Shown piece after piece: positions 27,666-36,037 of a stretch of DNA of 64,000 bases. Position 1 is the first letter of the stretch. Each line of letters begins with the position of its first letter. Made by a program: the position numbers and the translations under genes. The notes below the pieces were generated by a model. The model saw nothing but the letters and a program-made list of their open reading frames with translations. It was not told the DNA's origin and ran no database searches. Origin of the DNA: Duffyella gerundensis (GTDB lineage Bacteria > Pseudomonadota > Gammaproteobacteria > Enterobacterales > Enterobacteriaceae); contig NZ_LN907827.1 of assembly GCF_001517405.1 (NCBI RefSeq), positions 62,001 through 126,000 on the forward strand, given 5' to 3'.

Positions 27666-28937
27666 TTATTTTCCTAACCACGGAAGTGGGTTGACGGCCT
27701 GACCCTGCCGGCGGATTTCAAAATAGAGTGACGGCGTACCGCGGCCGCCGCTGGTGCCCACCAGAGCGATAGGCTCGCCGGCTTTAACCTGCGTGCCCAC
27801 GCTGACCAGCGCGCTCTGGTTATAGCCATACAGGCTCATATCACCTTTGCCGTGCTCAACCACCACAACCAGACCATAGCCCTGCAGCCAGTCAGCCATT
27901 AAGACGCGGCCATCGGCAATGGCACGAACTTCACTGCCTTCCGGTGCATCAATCACCAGACCTTTCCAGCGCAGTTCGCCCTGCATCTGCTCGCCGAAAC
28001 GATGTTCAATACGGCCCTGAACTGGCCAGCGCGCCTGGCCACCGGAGCGGCCGAGACCGCCGGTTCGCGCCATCAGCGAGCGTTCGCTTTCACTCGGTTT
28101 GTAAGTCGAGCCTTTGGCTTTCGCCTGCGCCTGACGCTGACGAACCTTTTCAGCTTCGCGCGCTTCACGCTCGGCACGTGCTTTTGCTTCCCGTTCGGCA
28201 CGGGCAATTTTATCCTGCAGGCGGCTCTCGTTCTGACGCATCTCGGTGAGATCGGCCTGATCTTTTTGCAGCGACGATTCCAGCGTGGTCAGCGTTGCTT
28301 TACGTGCTGCCCGCGCCTGTTCCAGTTTCGCCTGCTGCGTTTGTTGCTGATCGGCTAACGCCTTTTGCTGCGACTTTTTCGCCTCCAGCGATGCTTTCTG
28401 CGTGGTTAGCTCGCGACGAGTCTGCTGCAGGTCATTAATGTTTTTTTGCCGGGCCTCATTGATGTAGCTGAAGTAAGCAAGAATGCGTTCGCTTCGCTTG
28501 CTCTCTTCGCCACCAAACATGAGCTGTACGCCGCTATGCTGGCCCTGACGAAAAGCGGCATCCAGCTGCTGTGCTAACAGGCTTTCCTGTTGTTTTTGCT
28601 GCTGTTCAAGCCTGGCAATGGAGGCGGTAAGCGAGGCGATATCTTTATTCAGTGCGGCCAGCGTCAGGCGGGTTTCACGCAGCTGCCGGCTGGCCTGGGC
28701 CACAGTTTTTTCCTGGCTCTGCAGTTGTTCAAGCAGTTTGCTGCGTTGCAGCTTCTGCTGCTTAACGCTTTTTTCTTTTTCAGCAATATCCTGCTGGATC
28801 GATTTCAGCTGCGATTTGTTGTCGTCAGCGGCCTGGCTGGGGAGAGACCACAGCAGTGCGCCTGCACATACCAGGCTGGCACACAGGAGTGAAAGGGGGG
28901 TCGACAATGGCGATATAACGGTGCCATTGGTCATCGT
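27666..28937 (-). CDS. envC: Murein hydrolase activator EnvC
   Basis: This 423-residue periplasmic factor activates the amidases AmiA and AmiB at the division site and is itself recruited by FtsEX. A signal peptide (cut near LPSQAADD) is followed by a long coiled coil, a basic/alanine-rich linker, and a C-terminal degenerate LytM (M23) domain starting around GQARWPVQGRIEHRFGEQ. The catalytic His/Asp set of active M23 peptidases is incomplete, as in E. coli EnvC. I chose the ATG at 28937, with AGGGA upstream, because it gives the usual length; Met at 28973 and an upstream start at 29054 would add foreign residues that overlap a gpmM fossil. Confidence 0.92.
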   Translation of the reverse strand, partial: TMTNGTVISPLSTPLSLLCASLVCAGALLWSLPSQAADDNKSQLKSIQQDIAEKEKSVKQQKLQRSKLLEQLQSQEKTVAQASRQLRETRLTLAALNKDIASLTASIARLEQQQKQQESLLAQQLDAAFRQGQHSGVQLMFGGEESKRSERILAYFSYINEARQKNINDLQQTRRELTTQKASLEAKKSQQKALADQQQTQQAKLEQARAARKATLTTLESSLQKDQADLTEMRQNESRLQDKIARAEREAKARAEREAREAEKVRQRQAQAKAKGSTYKPSESERSLMARTGGLGRSGGQARWPVQGRIEHRFGEQMQGELRWKGLVIDAPEGSEVRAIADGRVLMADWLQGYGLVVVVEHGKGDMSLYGYNQSALVSVGTQVKAGEPIALVGTSGGRGTPSLYFEIRRQGQAVNPLPWLGK

Positions 28938-28980
28938 CCCTGGATGTGAAACTGCTGCTTTTTCCCTCATAGGAGGCAGA

Positions 28981-29043
28981 TTATTCCACGATGAACAGCG
29001 GCTTACCAGACATCTCTGACAGGATTTCCGTTTCCAATAGTGA
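28981..29043 (-). pseudogene. gpmM: Fossil of the 3' end of gpmM (cofactor-independent phosphoglycerate mutase)
   Basis: On the minus strand the 21 codons from 29043 to 28981 read SLLETEILSEMSGKPLFIVE followed by a stop. The last 12 residues (SEMSGKPLFIVE) match the E. coli GpmM C-terminus (QEMTGKPLFIVE) at 10 of 12 positions, and the stop lies 43 bases before envC, where gpmM normally ends. Nothing else of the roughly 510-codon gene is visible in the remaining 278 bases to yibN. This looks like a deletion that removed nearly all of gpmM and left its tail. In E. coli gpmM, envC and yibQ form one operon. Confidence 0.8.
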
Positions 29044-29244
29044 CAGCGCATCATTTTTATTTATCCTTGCGTTAAGCGCTTATTTTAGACGCTGTGGATG
29101 ATTTCCGATGGCGTAATGTTTTTTAGGGCGCGGGTTAATTGTGCCGTTTCGTTGCCTGACTGCGTGCGGTAATGTCGGGAATCATGGCGTTGCACTTTTT
29201 TTTGGAATCTAAGGCATAAAACGTCACTCTGGCCGCTTCACGAC

Positions 29245-29272
29245 TGTACATGCGAGATGCCACAGGTATACT
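29245..29272 (+). promoter_or_regulatory. Candidate sigma-70 promoter for yibN-grxC-secB-gpsA
   Basis: TGTACA (29245-29250) and TATACT (29267-29272) are 16 bases apart, 49 bases upstream of the yibN start. The rest of the 384-base gap between envC and yibN holds the gpmM fossil and a run of eight T at 29196-29203; I see no other gene in it. Confidence 0.55.
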
Positions 29273-29321
29273 CAGAACCCTTGTTTTCGCTTATTAACCC
29301 GGTTGGGAGTTGTTACCCCTC

Positions 29322-29753
29322 ATGCAAGAAATTATGCAATTCGCAGGCAATCACACCATTTTGAGTTTGGCATGGGTTGTTTTGTTGGTTTTAGTGATCG
29401 TGACGACCGTTAAAGGCATGTTCTCTAAAGTAAAAACTATCAGCCGTGGCGAAGCTACTCGTCTGATAAACAAAGAAGATGCTGTTGTTGTCGACGTTCG
29501 CAACCGCGACGAATACCGTAAAGGGCATATCTCTGGCGCAATGAACGTTGCCGCTGCTGATATTAAGAAAGGCAGCGTTGGCGAACTGGAAAAGCATAAA
29601 GCACAGCCCATAATTGTTGTTTGTGCTAACGGTACCAGTGCAGCTGAACCCGCTGCACAGCTGAGCGCGTTAGATTTTGCACAGGTTTACGTACTGAAAG
29701 ATGGCGTATCGGGCTGGAGCGGAGAAAATCTGCCGCTGGTGCGTGGTAAATAA
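29322..29753 (+). CDS. yibN: Membrane-anchored rhodanese-like protein YibN
   Basis: This 143-residue protein has an N-terminal transmembrane segment (about residues 10-32, [17 protein letters not shown]) followed by a rhodanese domain ([19 protein letters not shown]). At the active-site loop it reads [13 protein letters not shown] and so has a Cys, whereas E. coli YibN as I recall it has no Cys at that spot. Sulfurtransferase activity is therefore possible here. The start at 29322 gives MQEIMQFAG as in E. coli. First gene of the yibN-grxC-secB-gpsA cluster. Confidence 0.9.
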   Translation: MQEIMQFAGNHTILSLAWVVLLVLVIVTTVKGMFSKVKTISRGEATRLINKEDAVVVDVRNRDEYRKGHISGAMNVAAADIKKGSVGELEKHKAQPIIVVCANGTSAAEPAAQLSALDFAQVYVLKDGVSGWSGENLPLVRGK

Positions 29754-29772
29754 TTCTTAAGAGGTGATGAGC

Positions 29773-30024
29773 ATGGCCAATATTGAGATCTATACCAAAG
29801 CGACCTGCCCTTTTTGCCATCGGGCAAAAGCGCTGTTGGAACAGAAAGGCGCAGCATTTCAGGAAATCCCCATTGATGGTGATGCCGATAAGCGCGAAGA
29901 GATGATCAAACGTAGCGGCCGTACAACCGTTCCTCAAATTTTTATCGATGCGCAGCACATTGGTGGCTGTGACGATTTATATGCGCTCGACGGACGAAAC
30001 GGACTTGATTCCCTTTTGCAGTAA
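29773..30024 (+). CDS. grxC: Glutaredoxin 3
   Basis: This 83-residue thiol oxidoreductase reduces disulfides with glutathione. The redox motif is CPFC (in CPFCHRAKALL), where the usual glutaredoxin motif is CPYC. The cis-Pro region TTVPQIFIDAQHIGGCDDL is conserved. The start at 29773, after GAGGTGA, yields MANIEIYTK like E. coli; two earlier Met codons are in frame. Confidence 0.95.
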   Translation: MANIEIYTKATCPFCHRAKALLEQKGAAFQEIPIDGDADKREEMIKRSGRTTVPQIFIDAQHIGGCDDLYALDGRNGLDSLLQ

Positions 30025-30064
30025 TCTCAGCGCGCGGCTGGTTATTAACCGATAGGATTGCAAG

Positions 30065-30529
30065 ATGTCAGAACAAAGTAACAGCGAAATGCAGTTCCAG
30101 ATTCAACGCATTTACACCAAAGATATCTCTTTCGAAGCGCCGAATGCGCCACAAGTTTTCCAGAAAGAGTGGGAACCAGACGTTAAACTGGATCTTGATA
30201 CCGCATCAACGCAGTTGGCTGATGAAGTGTATGAAGTCGTTCTGCGCGTTACGGTAACGGCTACCGTTGAAACCGAAACCGCTTTCCTGTGTGAAGTTCA
30301 ACAGGGCGGTATCTTCACCGTTTCCGGTATTGATGGTAATCAGCTGGCGCATTGCCTTGGCGCGTATTGCCCAAATATTCTGTTCCCGTATGCACGTGAA
30401 TGCATCACCAGCCTGGTTTCGCGTGGTACCTTCCCGCAGTTAAACCTTGCGCCGGTCAACTTCGATGCGCTGTTTATGAATTACCTGCAGCAGCAGAATG
30501 AAGGCGCAGAACCACATCAGGATGCCTGA
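30065..30529 (+). CDS. secB: Protein-export chaperone SecB
   Basis: This 154-residue acidic chaperone works as a tetramer, keeps precursor proteins unfolded and hands them to SecA. The N-terminal [20 protein letters not shown] and [20 protein letters not shown] are diagnostic. Its stop codon TGA overlaps the ATG of gpsA (TGATG), so the two are translationally coupled. Confidence 0.97.
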   Translation: MSEQSNSEMQFQIQRIYTKDISFEAPNAPQVFQKEWEPDVKLDLDTASTQLADEVYEVVLRVTVTATVETETAFLCEVQQGGIFTVSGIDGNQLAHCLGAYCPNILFPYARECITSLVSRGTFPQLNLAPVNFDALFMNYLQQQNEGAEPHQDA

Positions 30530-31548
30530 TGAACAAACTGAACGCGTCTATGACCGTCATCGGTGCCGGATCTTACGGCACCGCACTGGCTATTACTCTC
30601 GCTCGTAACGGCCATGATGTGCTGTTATGGGGCCATAATCCGCAACATCTGGCACAGCTTGAGGCCGAACGTTGCAACAGCGCTTTTCTGCCCGATGTTA
30701 CCTTCCCGGATACCCTGCGTCTCGAACCCGAGCTTGCCCGCGCCGTAGCGGCCACGCGCGACCTGTTGGTTGTGGTGCCCAGCCATGTGTTTGGCGATGT
30801 GTTGCAACAAATCAAACCGCATCTGCGTAGTGACTCGCGTCTTGTCTGGGCTACCAAAGGCCTGGAAAAAGAGACCGGGCGACTGTTGCAGGACGTTGCC
30901 AGAGAGATCCTTGGCGATACCATGCCGCTGGCGGTGATCTCCGGACCTACCTTTGCTAAAGAACTGGCCGCTGGTATGCCAACGGCTATCGCTCTGGCTG
31001 CAACCGACGACCAGTTTGCTGACGATCTGCAGCAGTTACTGCACTGTGGAAAAAGCTTTCGTGTTTACAGTAATCCCGATTTTATCGGTGTGCAGCTGGG
31101 CGGCGCGGTGAAAAACGTGATTGCGATTGGTGCAGGCATGTCGGACGGCATCGGCTTTGGTGCCAATGCGCGCACGGCGCTGATTACCCGTGGTCTGGCT
31201 GAAATGAGCCGACTTGGTGCTGCGTTGGGCGCTGATGCTACCACCTTTATGGGCATGGCTGGCTTGGGTGATTTGGTACTGACCTGTACTGATAACCAGT
31301 CCCGAAACCGCCGTTTTGGCATGATGTTAGGGCAGGATATCAGTGTTGAGCAGGCACAGCACAATATCGGACAAGTTGTAGAGGGCTACAGAAATACCAA
31401 AGAAGTCAGGGCGTTAGCCAGCAGATTTGGTGTGGAAATGCCGATAACCGAGCAGATTTATCAGGTGCTGTATTGCGAAAAATCAGCGCGAGAGGCAGCA
31501 TTGACGTTACTGGGTCGTACCAGGAAGGATGAAAACGACCAGCGCTAA
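30529..31548 (+). CDS. gpsA: Glycerol-3-phosphate dehydrogenase [NAD(P)+]
   Basis: This 339-residue enzyme reduces dihydroxyacetone phosphate to sn-glycerol 3-phosphate for phospholipid synthesis. The dinucleotide fold starts [13 protein letters not shown], and the catalytic Lys region is [17 protein letters not shown]. It begins within the secB stop codon. With the window's glp genes it links glycerol 3-phosphate synthesis and use. Confidence 0.96.
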   Translation: MNKLNASMTVIGAGSYGTALAITLARNGHDVLLWGHNPQHLAQLEAERCNSAFLPDVTFPDTLRLEPELARAVAATRDLLVVVPSHVFGDVLQQIKPHLRSDSRLVWATKGLEKETGRLLQDVAREILGDTMPLAVISGPTFAKELAAGMPTAIALAATDDQFADDLQQLLHCGKSFRVYSNPDFIGVQLGGAVKNVIAIGAGMSDGIGFGANARTALITRGLAEMSRLGAALGADATTFMGMAGLGDLVLTCTDNQSRNRRFGMMLGQDISVEQAQHNIGQVVEGYRNTKEVRALASRFGVEMPITEQIYQVLYCEKSAREAALTLLGRTRKDENDQR

Positions 31549-31575
31549 GAGAGGATACAAAGCGCGTTAACCTGC

Positions 31576-31602
31576 AGCGCCACGGATAAGCGGGCGCTTT
31601 TT
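31576..31602 (+). terminator. Rho-independent terminator between gpsA and cysE
   Basis: AGCGCC and GGCGCT pair around an 11-base loop and are followed by TTTTT, 28 bases after the gpsA stop. It ends 16 bases before cysE, so it may act as partial attenuation of cysE readthrough. Confidence 0.6.
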
Positions 31603-31617
31603 CTTCGGGAGAAAGTA

Positions 31618-32439
31618 ATGTCGTGTGATGAATTAGGGTTGGTCTGGAAAAATATCAAAGCTGAAGCTCGCGCCCTCGCGGATTGTGAGCCGATGCTGGC
31701 CAGCTTTTATCACGCCACGTTGCTGAAGCATGAGAATTTAGGCAGTGCGCTGAGTTACATGCTGGCCAACAAGCTGGCCAATCCGATTATGCCTGCTATC
31801 GCTATCCGCGAAATCGTTGAAGAAGCTTACCGTAACGATCCAACGATGATTGCCTCTGCTGCACGCGATATCGAAGCCGTTCGTTTACGCGATCCCGCTA
31901 TCGACAAATACTCGACGCCGTTACTCTATCTGAAGGGCTTCCACGCTTTGCAGGCCTATCGCATCGGTCACTGGTTATGGAATGAAGGGCGGCGTGCGCT
32001 GGCGGTTTACCTGCAAAATGAAATTTCGGTGTCGTTTGCGGTGGATATTCATCCGGCAGCGAAAATCGGCCACGGCATTATGCTGGATCACGCGACCGGT
32101 ATTGTGATTGGCGAAACGGCAGTGGTAGAAAACGACGTCTCTATTTTGCAGTCGGTGACGCTCGGCGGGACCGGCAAAACCAGCGGCGATCGCCATCCTA
32201 AAATTCGTGAAGGCGTGATGATCGGCGCCGGTGCCAAGGTGCTGGGGAATATCGAAGTAGGGCGCGGCGCTAAAATTGGCGCCGGTTCGGTGGTATTACA
32301 ACCGGTGCCTCCGCATACCACCGCGGCTGGCGTGCCTGCGCGCATCGTCGGCAAGCCTGGCAGCGAAAAGCCCTCCATGGATATGGATCAGCACTTCAAC
32401 GGTACGCTGGCAGGCTTTGAATTTGGCGACGGGATTTAA
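31618..32439 (+). CDS. cysE: Serine O-acetyltransferase
   Basis: This 273-residue enzyme transfers acetyl from acetyl-CoA to serine, the committed step of cysteine synthesis, and is feedback-inhibited by cysteine. An N-terminal helical domain is followed by left-handed beta-helix hexapeptide repeats (AAKIGHGIMLDHATGIVIG ... GAGAKVLGNIEVG). The C-terminal tail FEFGDGI ends in Ile, the residue needed to bind O-acetylserine sulfhydrylase CysK. Converges on trmL with a 1-base gap. Confidence 0.96.
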   Translation: MSCDELGLVWKNIKAEARALADCEPMLASFYHATLLKHENLGSALSYMLANKLANPIMPAIAIREIVEEAYRNDPTMIASAARDIEAVRLRDPAIDKYSTPLLYLKGFHALQAYRIGHWLWNEGRRALAVYLQNEISVSFAVDIHPAAKIGHGIMLDHATGIVIGETAVVENDVSILQSVTLGGTGKTSGDRHPKIREGVMIGAGAKVLGNIEVGRGAKIGAGSVVLQPVPPHTTAAGVPARIVGKPGSEKPSMDMDQHFNGTLAGFEFGDGI

Positions 32440-32440
32440 C

Positions 32441-32911
32441 TCAGCGTATTAGCGCGCCGGCATAATCGAGCTGGCGCCAGGCTTCATACACCACTACTGA
32501 AACCGCATTGGAAAGATTCATACTGCGGCTTTCCGGCATCATCGGAATGCGAATTTTCTGCTCGGCAGGCAATGCCGCCAGTATTTCTGCGGGCAAGCCG
32601 CGACTCTCCGGACCAAACAGCAAATAATCTCCTGCTTGCCACGCTACCGCGCTGTGGGCAGGTGTGCCTTTGGTGGTAAGGGCAAACAGGCGCGCAGGCT
32701 GCTCGCTGTTCAGAAACGCGTCATAATTTGCGTGGTGCTTGATTGAGGTGAACTCGTGATAGTCGAGCCCGGCACGACGCAGGCGCTTGTCATCCCAGGC
32801 AAAGCCCATCGGTTCGATTAAATGCAGTTGAAAGCCCGTGTTGGCACACAGACGAATGATGTTTCCGGTGTTTGGCGGAATCTCAGGTTCAAATAAAACA
32901 ATGTTTAGCAT
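32441..32911 (-). CDS. trmL: tRNA (cytidine/uridine-2'-O-)-methyltransferase TrmL
   Basis: This 156-residue SPOUT methyltransferase modifies the wobble base 34 of leucine tRNAs. It begins [20 protein letters not shown] and has the knotted SAM-binding parts [10 protein letters not shown] and [20 protein letters not shown]. The start at 32911 gives the family length; an in-frame extension to 32974 would be non-homologous. It lies 35 bases downstream of cpxA and may receive its transcript. Confidence 0.94.
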   Translation of the reverse strand: MLNIVLFEPEIPPNTGNIIRLCANTGFQLHLIEPMGFAWDDKRLRRAGLDYHEFTSIKHHANYDAFLNSEQPARLFALTTKGTPAHSAVAWQAGDYLLFGPESRGLPAEILAALPAEQKIRIPMMPESRSMNLSNAVSVVVYEAWRQLDYAGALIR

Positions 32912-32946
32912 ACGGCCCCCCAAAGCGAGGGCCGCAGAATAGCAAA

Positions 32947-34320
32947 TTACCGTGCTGAATACAGCGGCAACCACAGCGTCAGACGCAGACCGCCGTGTGG
33001 ACTGTCGTCCGCCTTTACCCAGCCGCGATGCTGCTGAATGGCGGTTTCAACAATAGCCAGACCAAGGCCGGTACCGCCAGATTCACGATCGCGCGCTTCA
33101 TCCGTACGATAAAATGGCCGGAAGATCTGCTCGCGATCCTCAGCGCTGACGCCCGGACCGTCATCATCGACATGTACGGTAATGCCCTGATTATCGACCG
33201 AGAAGCTGACGCTGATAAAACTGTGTGAGTAGCGAAGCGCATTGCGAACAATGTTCTCCAGCGCACTCTCCAGCGCATGTGGATTGCCATACAGCGGCCA
33301 CGGGCCGGGCGGATAAGGTATCTCCAGCTTTTTCCCCATCTGCTCAGCTTCGAAGCGCGCATCTTCCAGCACGCCGTTCCACAACTGATTGGCCTTCATC
33401 GCCTCACTGACCAGCGCATTTTTATGCTGCGTACGCGACAGCACCAGCAAATCGTTAATCATGCCATCCAGGCGCTGTGCTTCCGTTTCGATGCGCTGAA
33501 GCTCTTTGCCTTCACCATGACGACGACGCAGCAGCGCGGTAGCCAGTTGCAGACGCGTCAACGGCGTACGCAGCTCATGGCTGATATCGGACAGCAGCCG
33601 CTGCTGCGCGGTCATCATACGCTCCAGCGCGCTAACCATCTGATTAAAACTGGATCCGGCGGCTAAGAACTCCTGTGGTCCAGATTCCAGTTCCGGATGC
33701 TGTCGCAGGTTGCCACTGGCCACTTCGTCCGCCGCATATTTCAATTTGCGAGCCGGTTTTGCCAGGCTCCACGCCAGCCAGAGCAGCAGCGGTGAACTGA
33801 TCAACATGGTGACAATCAGCAGTAGCAGCGGCCGATCAAACAGCAGGTTGATAAAGTCGAGCTGTGAGCTTGGCGCCGGACGAATCAGATAAAGTTGGTA
33901 ATTATCTTCACCATCACGAATGGCAAAAGGCCCAACCAGCTCAACGCGCCCATACTTTTTCTTCTGCGGATGATCGGCATTATCAGACTGGCCAATAAAG
34001 TTGCGAATAACCTGCATCTCATTGTGCTGTGCGCCGATAACGCGACCTTCACTGGTTACCAGCAACAGACGCTGACCGGGCGGTGCCCATTTGTCGATGG
34101 CGCGCAACAGCCTGCGCCACCACATCAAATCATTGGGCGGATCCTGGGATAGTTCCGCCTCAACGTGCTGCTCGATCATGGTTCCCTGGCGCTGCTCATT
34201 TTCAAGCAGCGCCGTCATTTGCCTGGAATCCAGTTTGGGAACCATCAATACCAACATCAACACCAGCGCCAGCGTGAGCCAGAAAATAGCGAAAATGCGC
34301 GTAGTCAAACTGCTTATCAT
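32947..34320 (-). CDS. cpxA: Envelope stress sensor histidine kinase CpxA
   Basis: This 457-residue inner-membrane kinase/phosphatase has transmembrane segments at about 7-28 and 162-185 flanking a periplasmic sensor domain, then a HAMP linker. HisKA carries His248 ([15 protein letters not shown]), and the HATPase domain shows N ([11 protein letters not shown]), G1 (DDDGPGV) and G2 ([10 protein letters not shown]) boxes. It senses misfolded envelope proteins and phosphorylates CpxR. It overlaps cpxR by four bases. Confidence 0.97.
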   Translation of the reverse strand: MISSLTTRIFAIFWLTLALVLMLVLMVPKLDSRQMTALLENEQRQGTMIEQHVEAELSQDPPNDLMWWRRLLRAIDKWAPPGQRLLLVTSEGRVIGAQHNEMQVIRNFIGQSDNADHPQKKKYGRVELVGPFAIRDGEDNYQLYLIRPAPSSQLDFINLLFDRPLLLLIVTMLISSPLLLWLAWSLAKPARKLKYAADEVASGNLRQHPELESGPQEFLAAGSSFNQMVSALERMMTAQQRLLSDISHELRTPLTRLQLATALLRRRHGEGKELQRIETEAQRLDGMINDLLVLSRTQHKNALVSEAMKANQLWNGVLEDARFEAEQMGKKLEIPYPPGPWPLYGNPHALESALENIVRNALRYSHSFISVSFSVDNQGITVHVDDDGPGVSAEDREQIFRPFYRTDEARDRESGGTGLGLAIVETAIQQHRGWVKADDSPHGGLRLTLWLPLYSAR

Positions 34321-35012
34321 GTTGCGGAGACCATCAGATAACCGCGGCCACGCAGGGTTTTAAACCATGGATGTCCATCACGGCGTTCCGGCAATTTCCG
34401 GCGCAGATTAGAGATATGCATATCGATGGCACGATCAAAAGGCGTCAGGCGTTTGCCCAGCACTTCCTGACTAAGATGCTCACGTGATACCACCTGACCT
34501 AAATGCTGAGCCAGCAAATAGAGCAGCGTGAACTCGGTGCCGGTAAGATCTAACGTAACGTTATCAAAGCTGGCTTCCTGACGGCCCGGATTGAGACGGA
34601 GGTGGTCGACCTCCAGCGTTGGCGAACTGCTGTCGTGCTGTTGCTGCTCGCTCCAGTTGGAACGCCGCAGGATGGCGCGTATGCGTGCAACCAACTCACG
34701 GTCGTTGAAGGGTTTAGGTAAGTAGTCATCGGCACCGAGCTCAAGGCCGAGCACGCGATCGAGCTCGCTGCCGCGTGCGGTCAGCATAATTACCGGTGTC
34801 TGGTGCTGTTGGCGTAGTTCTTTCAGCGTATCAATGCCGTTTTTCTTCGGCATCATTACGTCAAGCAATAACAGATCGATAGAGTTGTCTAAAAGATTAA
34901 GTGCCTGCTCACCGTCGCCAGCCACCACAATTTCAAACCCTTCCATTTCTAACAGTTCTTTCAAAAGCGAAGTCAATTCGCGGTCATCGTCAACCAATAG
35001 GATTTTATTCAT
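34317..35012 (-). CDS. cpxR: Envelope stress response regulator CpxR
   Basis: This 231-residue OmpR-family regulator has a receiver domain with the phospho-acceptor Asp51 (LLLLDVMMPKKNG) and acidic residues at 8-10, followed by a winged-helix domain (about 135-230). It binds GTAAA-N5-GTAAA boxes; one such box lies in the 150-base gap between it and the divergent cpxP. Translationally coupled to cpxA. Confidence 0.97.
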   Translation of the reverse strand: MNKILLVDDDRELTSLLKELLEMEGFEIVVAGDGEQALNLLDNSIDLLLLDVMMPKKNGIDTLKELRQQHQTPVIMLTARGSELDRVLGLELGADDYLPKPFNDRELVARIRAILRRSNWSEQQQHDSSSPTLEVDHLRLNPGRQEASFDNVTLDLTGTEFTLLYLLAQHLGQVVSREHLSQEVLGKRLTPFDRAIDMHISNLRRKLPERRDGHPWFKTLRGRGYLMVSAT

Positions 35013-35067
35013 TTTTTATTGCCCTCCGCAGGCAAAATAACGTGATCCCAGCATGCCAATCCATCGC

Positions 35068-35082
35068 TTTACGTAGTTTTAC
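35068..35082. promoter_or_regulatory. CpxR box in the cpxR-cpxP intergenic region
   Basis: The plus strand reads TTTAC-GTAGT-TTTAC, which is GTAAA-N5-GTAAA on the other strand, a perfect match to the CpxR consensus. It lies 80 bases upstream of cpxP and 55 bases upstream of cpxR, so it can serve both cpxP activation and cpxRA autoregulation. Confidence 0.88.
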
Positions 35083-35162
35083 ACCCCCTGACGCTTGTTT
35101 GCAGCCATCGCCGTAGACTGAATCTCGTTGAATCGCAATACGAAACAAACTGGGAGTAAACG

Positions 35163-35672
35163 ATGCGCAAATTGACCGCCGTCGTCTTTGCCTCAGCGTT
35201 GGCACTAAACAGTACCGCACAGGCAGAAGGCGCTACGACGATTGACGAGATGCATCATGATGGTGGATTAGCGACAGGCAGTATGACGCAAAATCCGCAA
35301 AGTCACATGTTTGATGGCATCCAGTTAACAGAACAACAACGCCAGCAAATGCGCGATTTAATGCAACAAGCGAGACATGAGCGTCTCCCAGTCAGTATTG
35401 ATGATTATAAAGATATGCATGACCTGGTCATTGCAGACAATTTTAACGAAACAGCCATTCGTCAGCAGGCGGAAAAGATGGCACAGGCGGAAGCCCAGCG
35501 ACAGGTTGAAATGGCGCGTGTGCGCAATCAGATGTATCACCTGTTAACACCGTCTCAGCAGGCTGTTTTGAAGCGGAATCACCAGCAGCGTATGGATCAA
35601 CTACGTAAGCTGGCGAACATGCAGCGAGATTCTTCGCTGCAGCATGTGAGCAGTACCAGTAATGCCCCGTAA
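35163..35672 (+). CDS. cpxP: Periplasmic Cpx-response accessory protein CpxP
   Basis: This 169-residue periplasmic protein has a signal peptide (about 1-21, ending STAQA). The two LTxxQ motifs of the family are present as LTEQQRQQM and LTPSQQAVL. CpxP dampens CpxA signalling and helps hand misfolded pilins to DegP. Its transcript also yields the CpxQ sRNA from the 3' UTR. Confidence 0.95.
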   Translation: MRKLTAVVFASALALNSTAQAEGATTIDEMHHDGGLATGSMTQNPQSHMFDGIQLTEQQRQQMRDLMQQARHERLPVSIDDYKDMHDLVIADNFNETAIRQQAEKMAQAEAQRQVEMARVRNQMYHLLTPSQQAVLKRNHQQRMDQLRKLANMQRDSSLQHVSSTSNAP

Positions 35673-35694
35673 TACCAGTAACATAGTATCCCTG

Positions 35695-35751
35695 TTTTCC
35701 TTGCCATAGACACCATCCCTGTCTTCCCCGCCATGATGGCGGGGTTTTTTT
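35695..35751 (+). ncRNA. cpxQ: CpxQ small RNA (3' UTR of cpxP)
   Basis: The 57 bases after cpxP keep the E. coli CpxQ sequence as I recall it, including TTTTCCTTGCCATAGACACC at the 5' end and the CATCCCTGTCTTCCCC stretch before the terminator. In E. coli and Salmonella RNase E releases this Hfq-binding RNA, which represses inner-membrane protein mRNAs during Cpx stress. The terminator stem differs in sequence from E. coli but keeps its shape. Confidence 0.85.
35726..35751 (+). terminator. Terminator of cpxP/CpxQ
   Basis: CCCCGCCA and TGGCGGGG close a TGA loop and are followed by seven T. It forms the 3' end of CpxQ. Confidence 0.93.
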
Positions 35752-35868
35752 GTCTAAAAAATCGCTTTTTAGTTCAACTTAATCAATCATTTATCTGCGA
35801 TATTTAAGCGGCGTGAAGGCTTTTTAACGGCCCATTTTGTGGTCAATTTAAAGCGTTTTTGGCTGCGT

Positions 35869-35918
35869 GTGGACACAATGTGGACACTTTCACGAGGATG
35901 TTTTTGCTTACAGTGGAC
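35869..35918 (+). repeat. Phased GTGGAC repeats upstream of fieF
   Basis: GTGGACAC occurs at 35869-35876 and 35880-35887, and GTGGAC again at 35913-35918, so copies start 11 and then 33 bases apart, i.e. on one face of the helix. They lie 120-170 bases before fieF. I know no regulator with this site. The rest of the gap 35752-36037 shows nothing else I can name. Confidence 0.4.
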
Positions 35919-36037
35919 GTAATAATTCCTTTCAGATCGCTACCTGACTTAAGCAGCTCTTACACCGCAATGTGCTATTCCCGTCTGTTTTTGCCATAAT
36001 TTCAATCATCTTACGGCAGAATGATGGAGCCACATGC

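Noticed and set aside
28938..29054. N-terminal extension of envC to 29054
   Set aside because: The added residues precede the signal peptide, and the region in another frame encodes the gpmM fossil.
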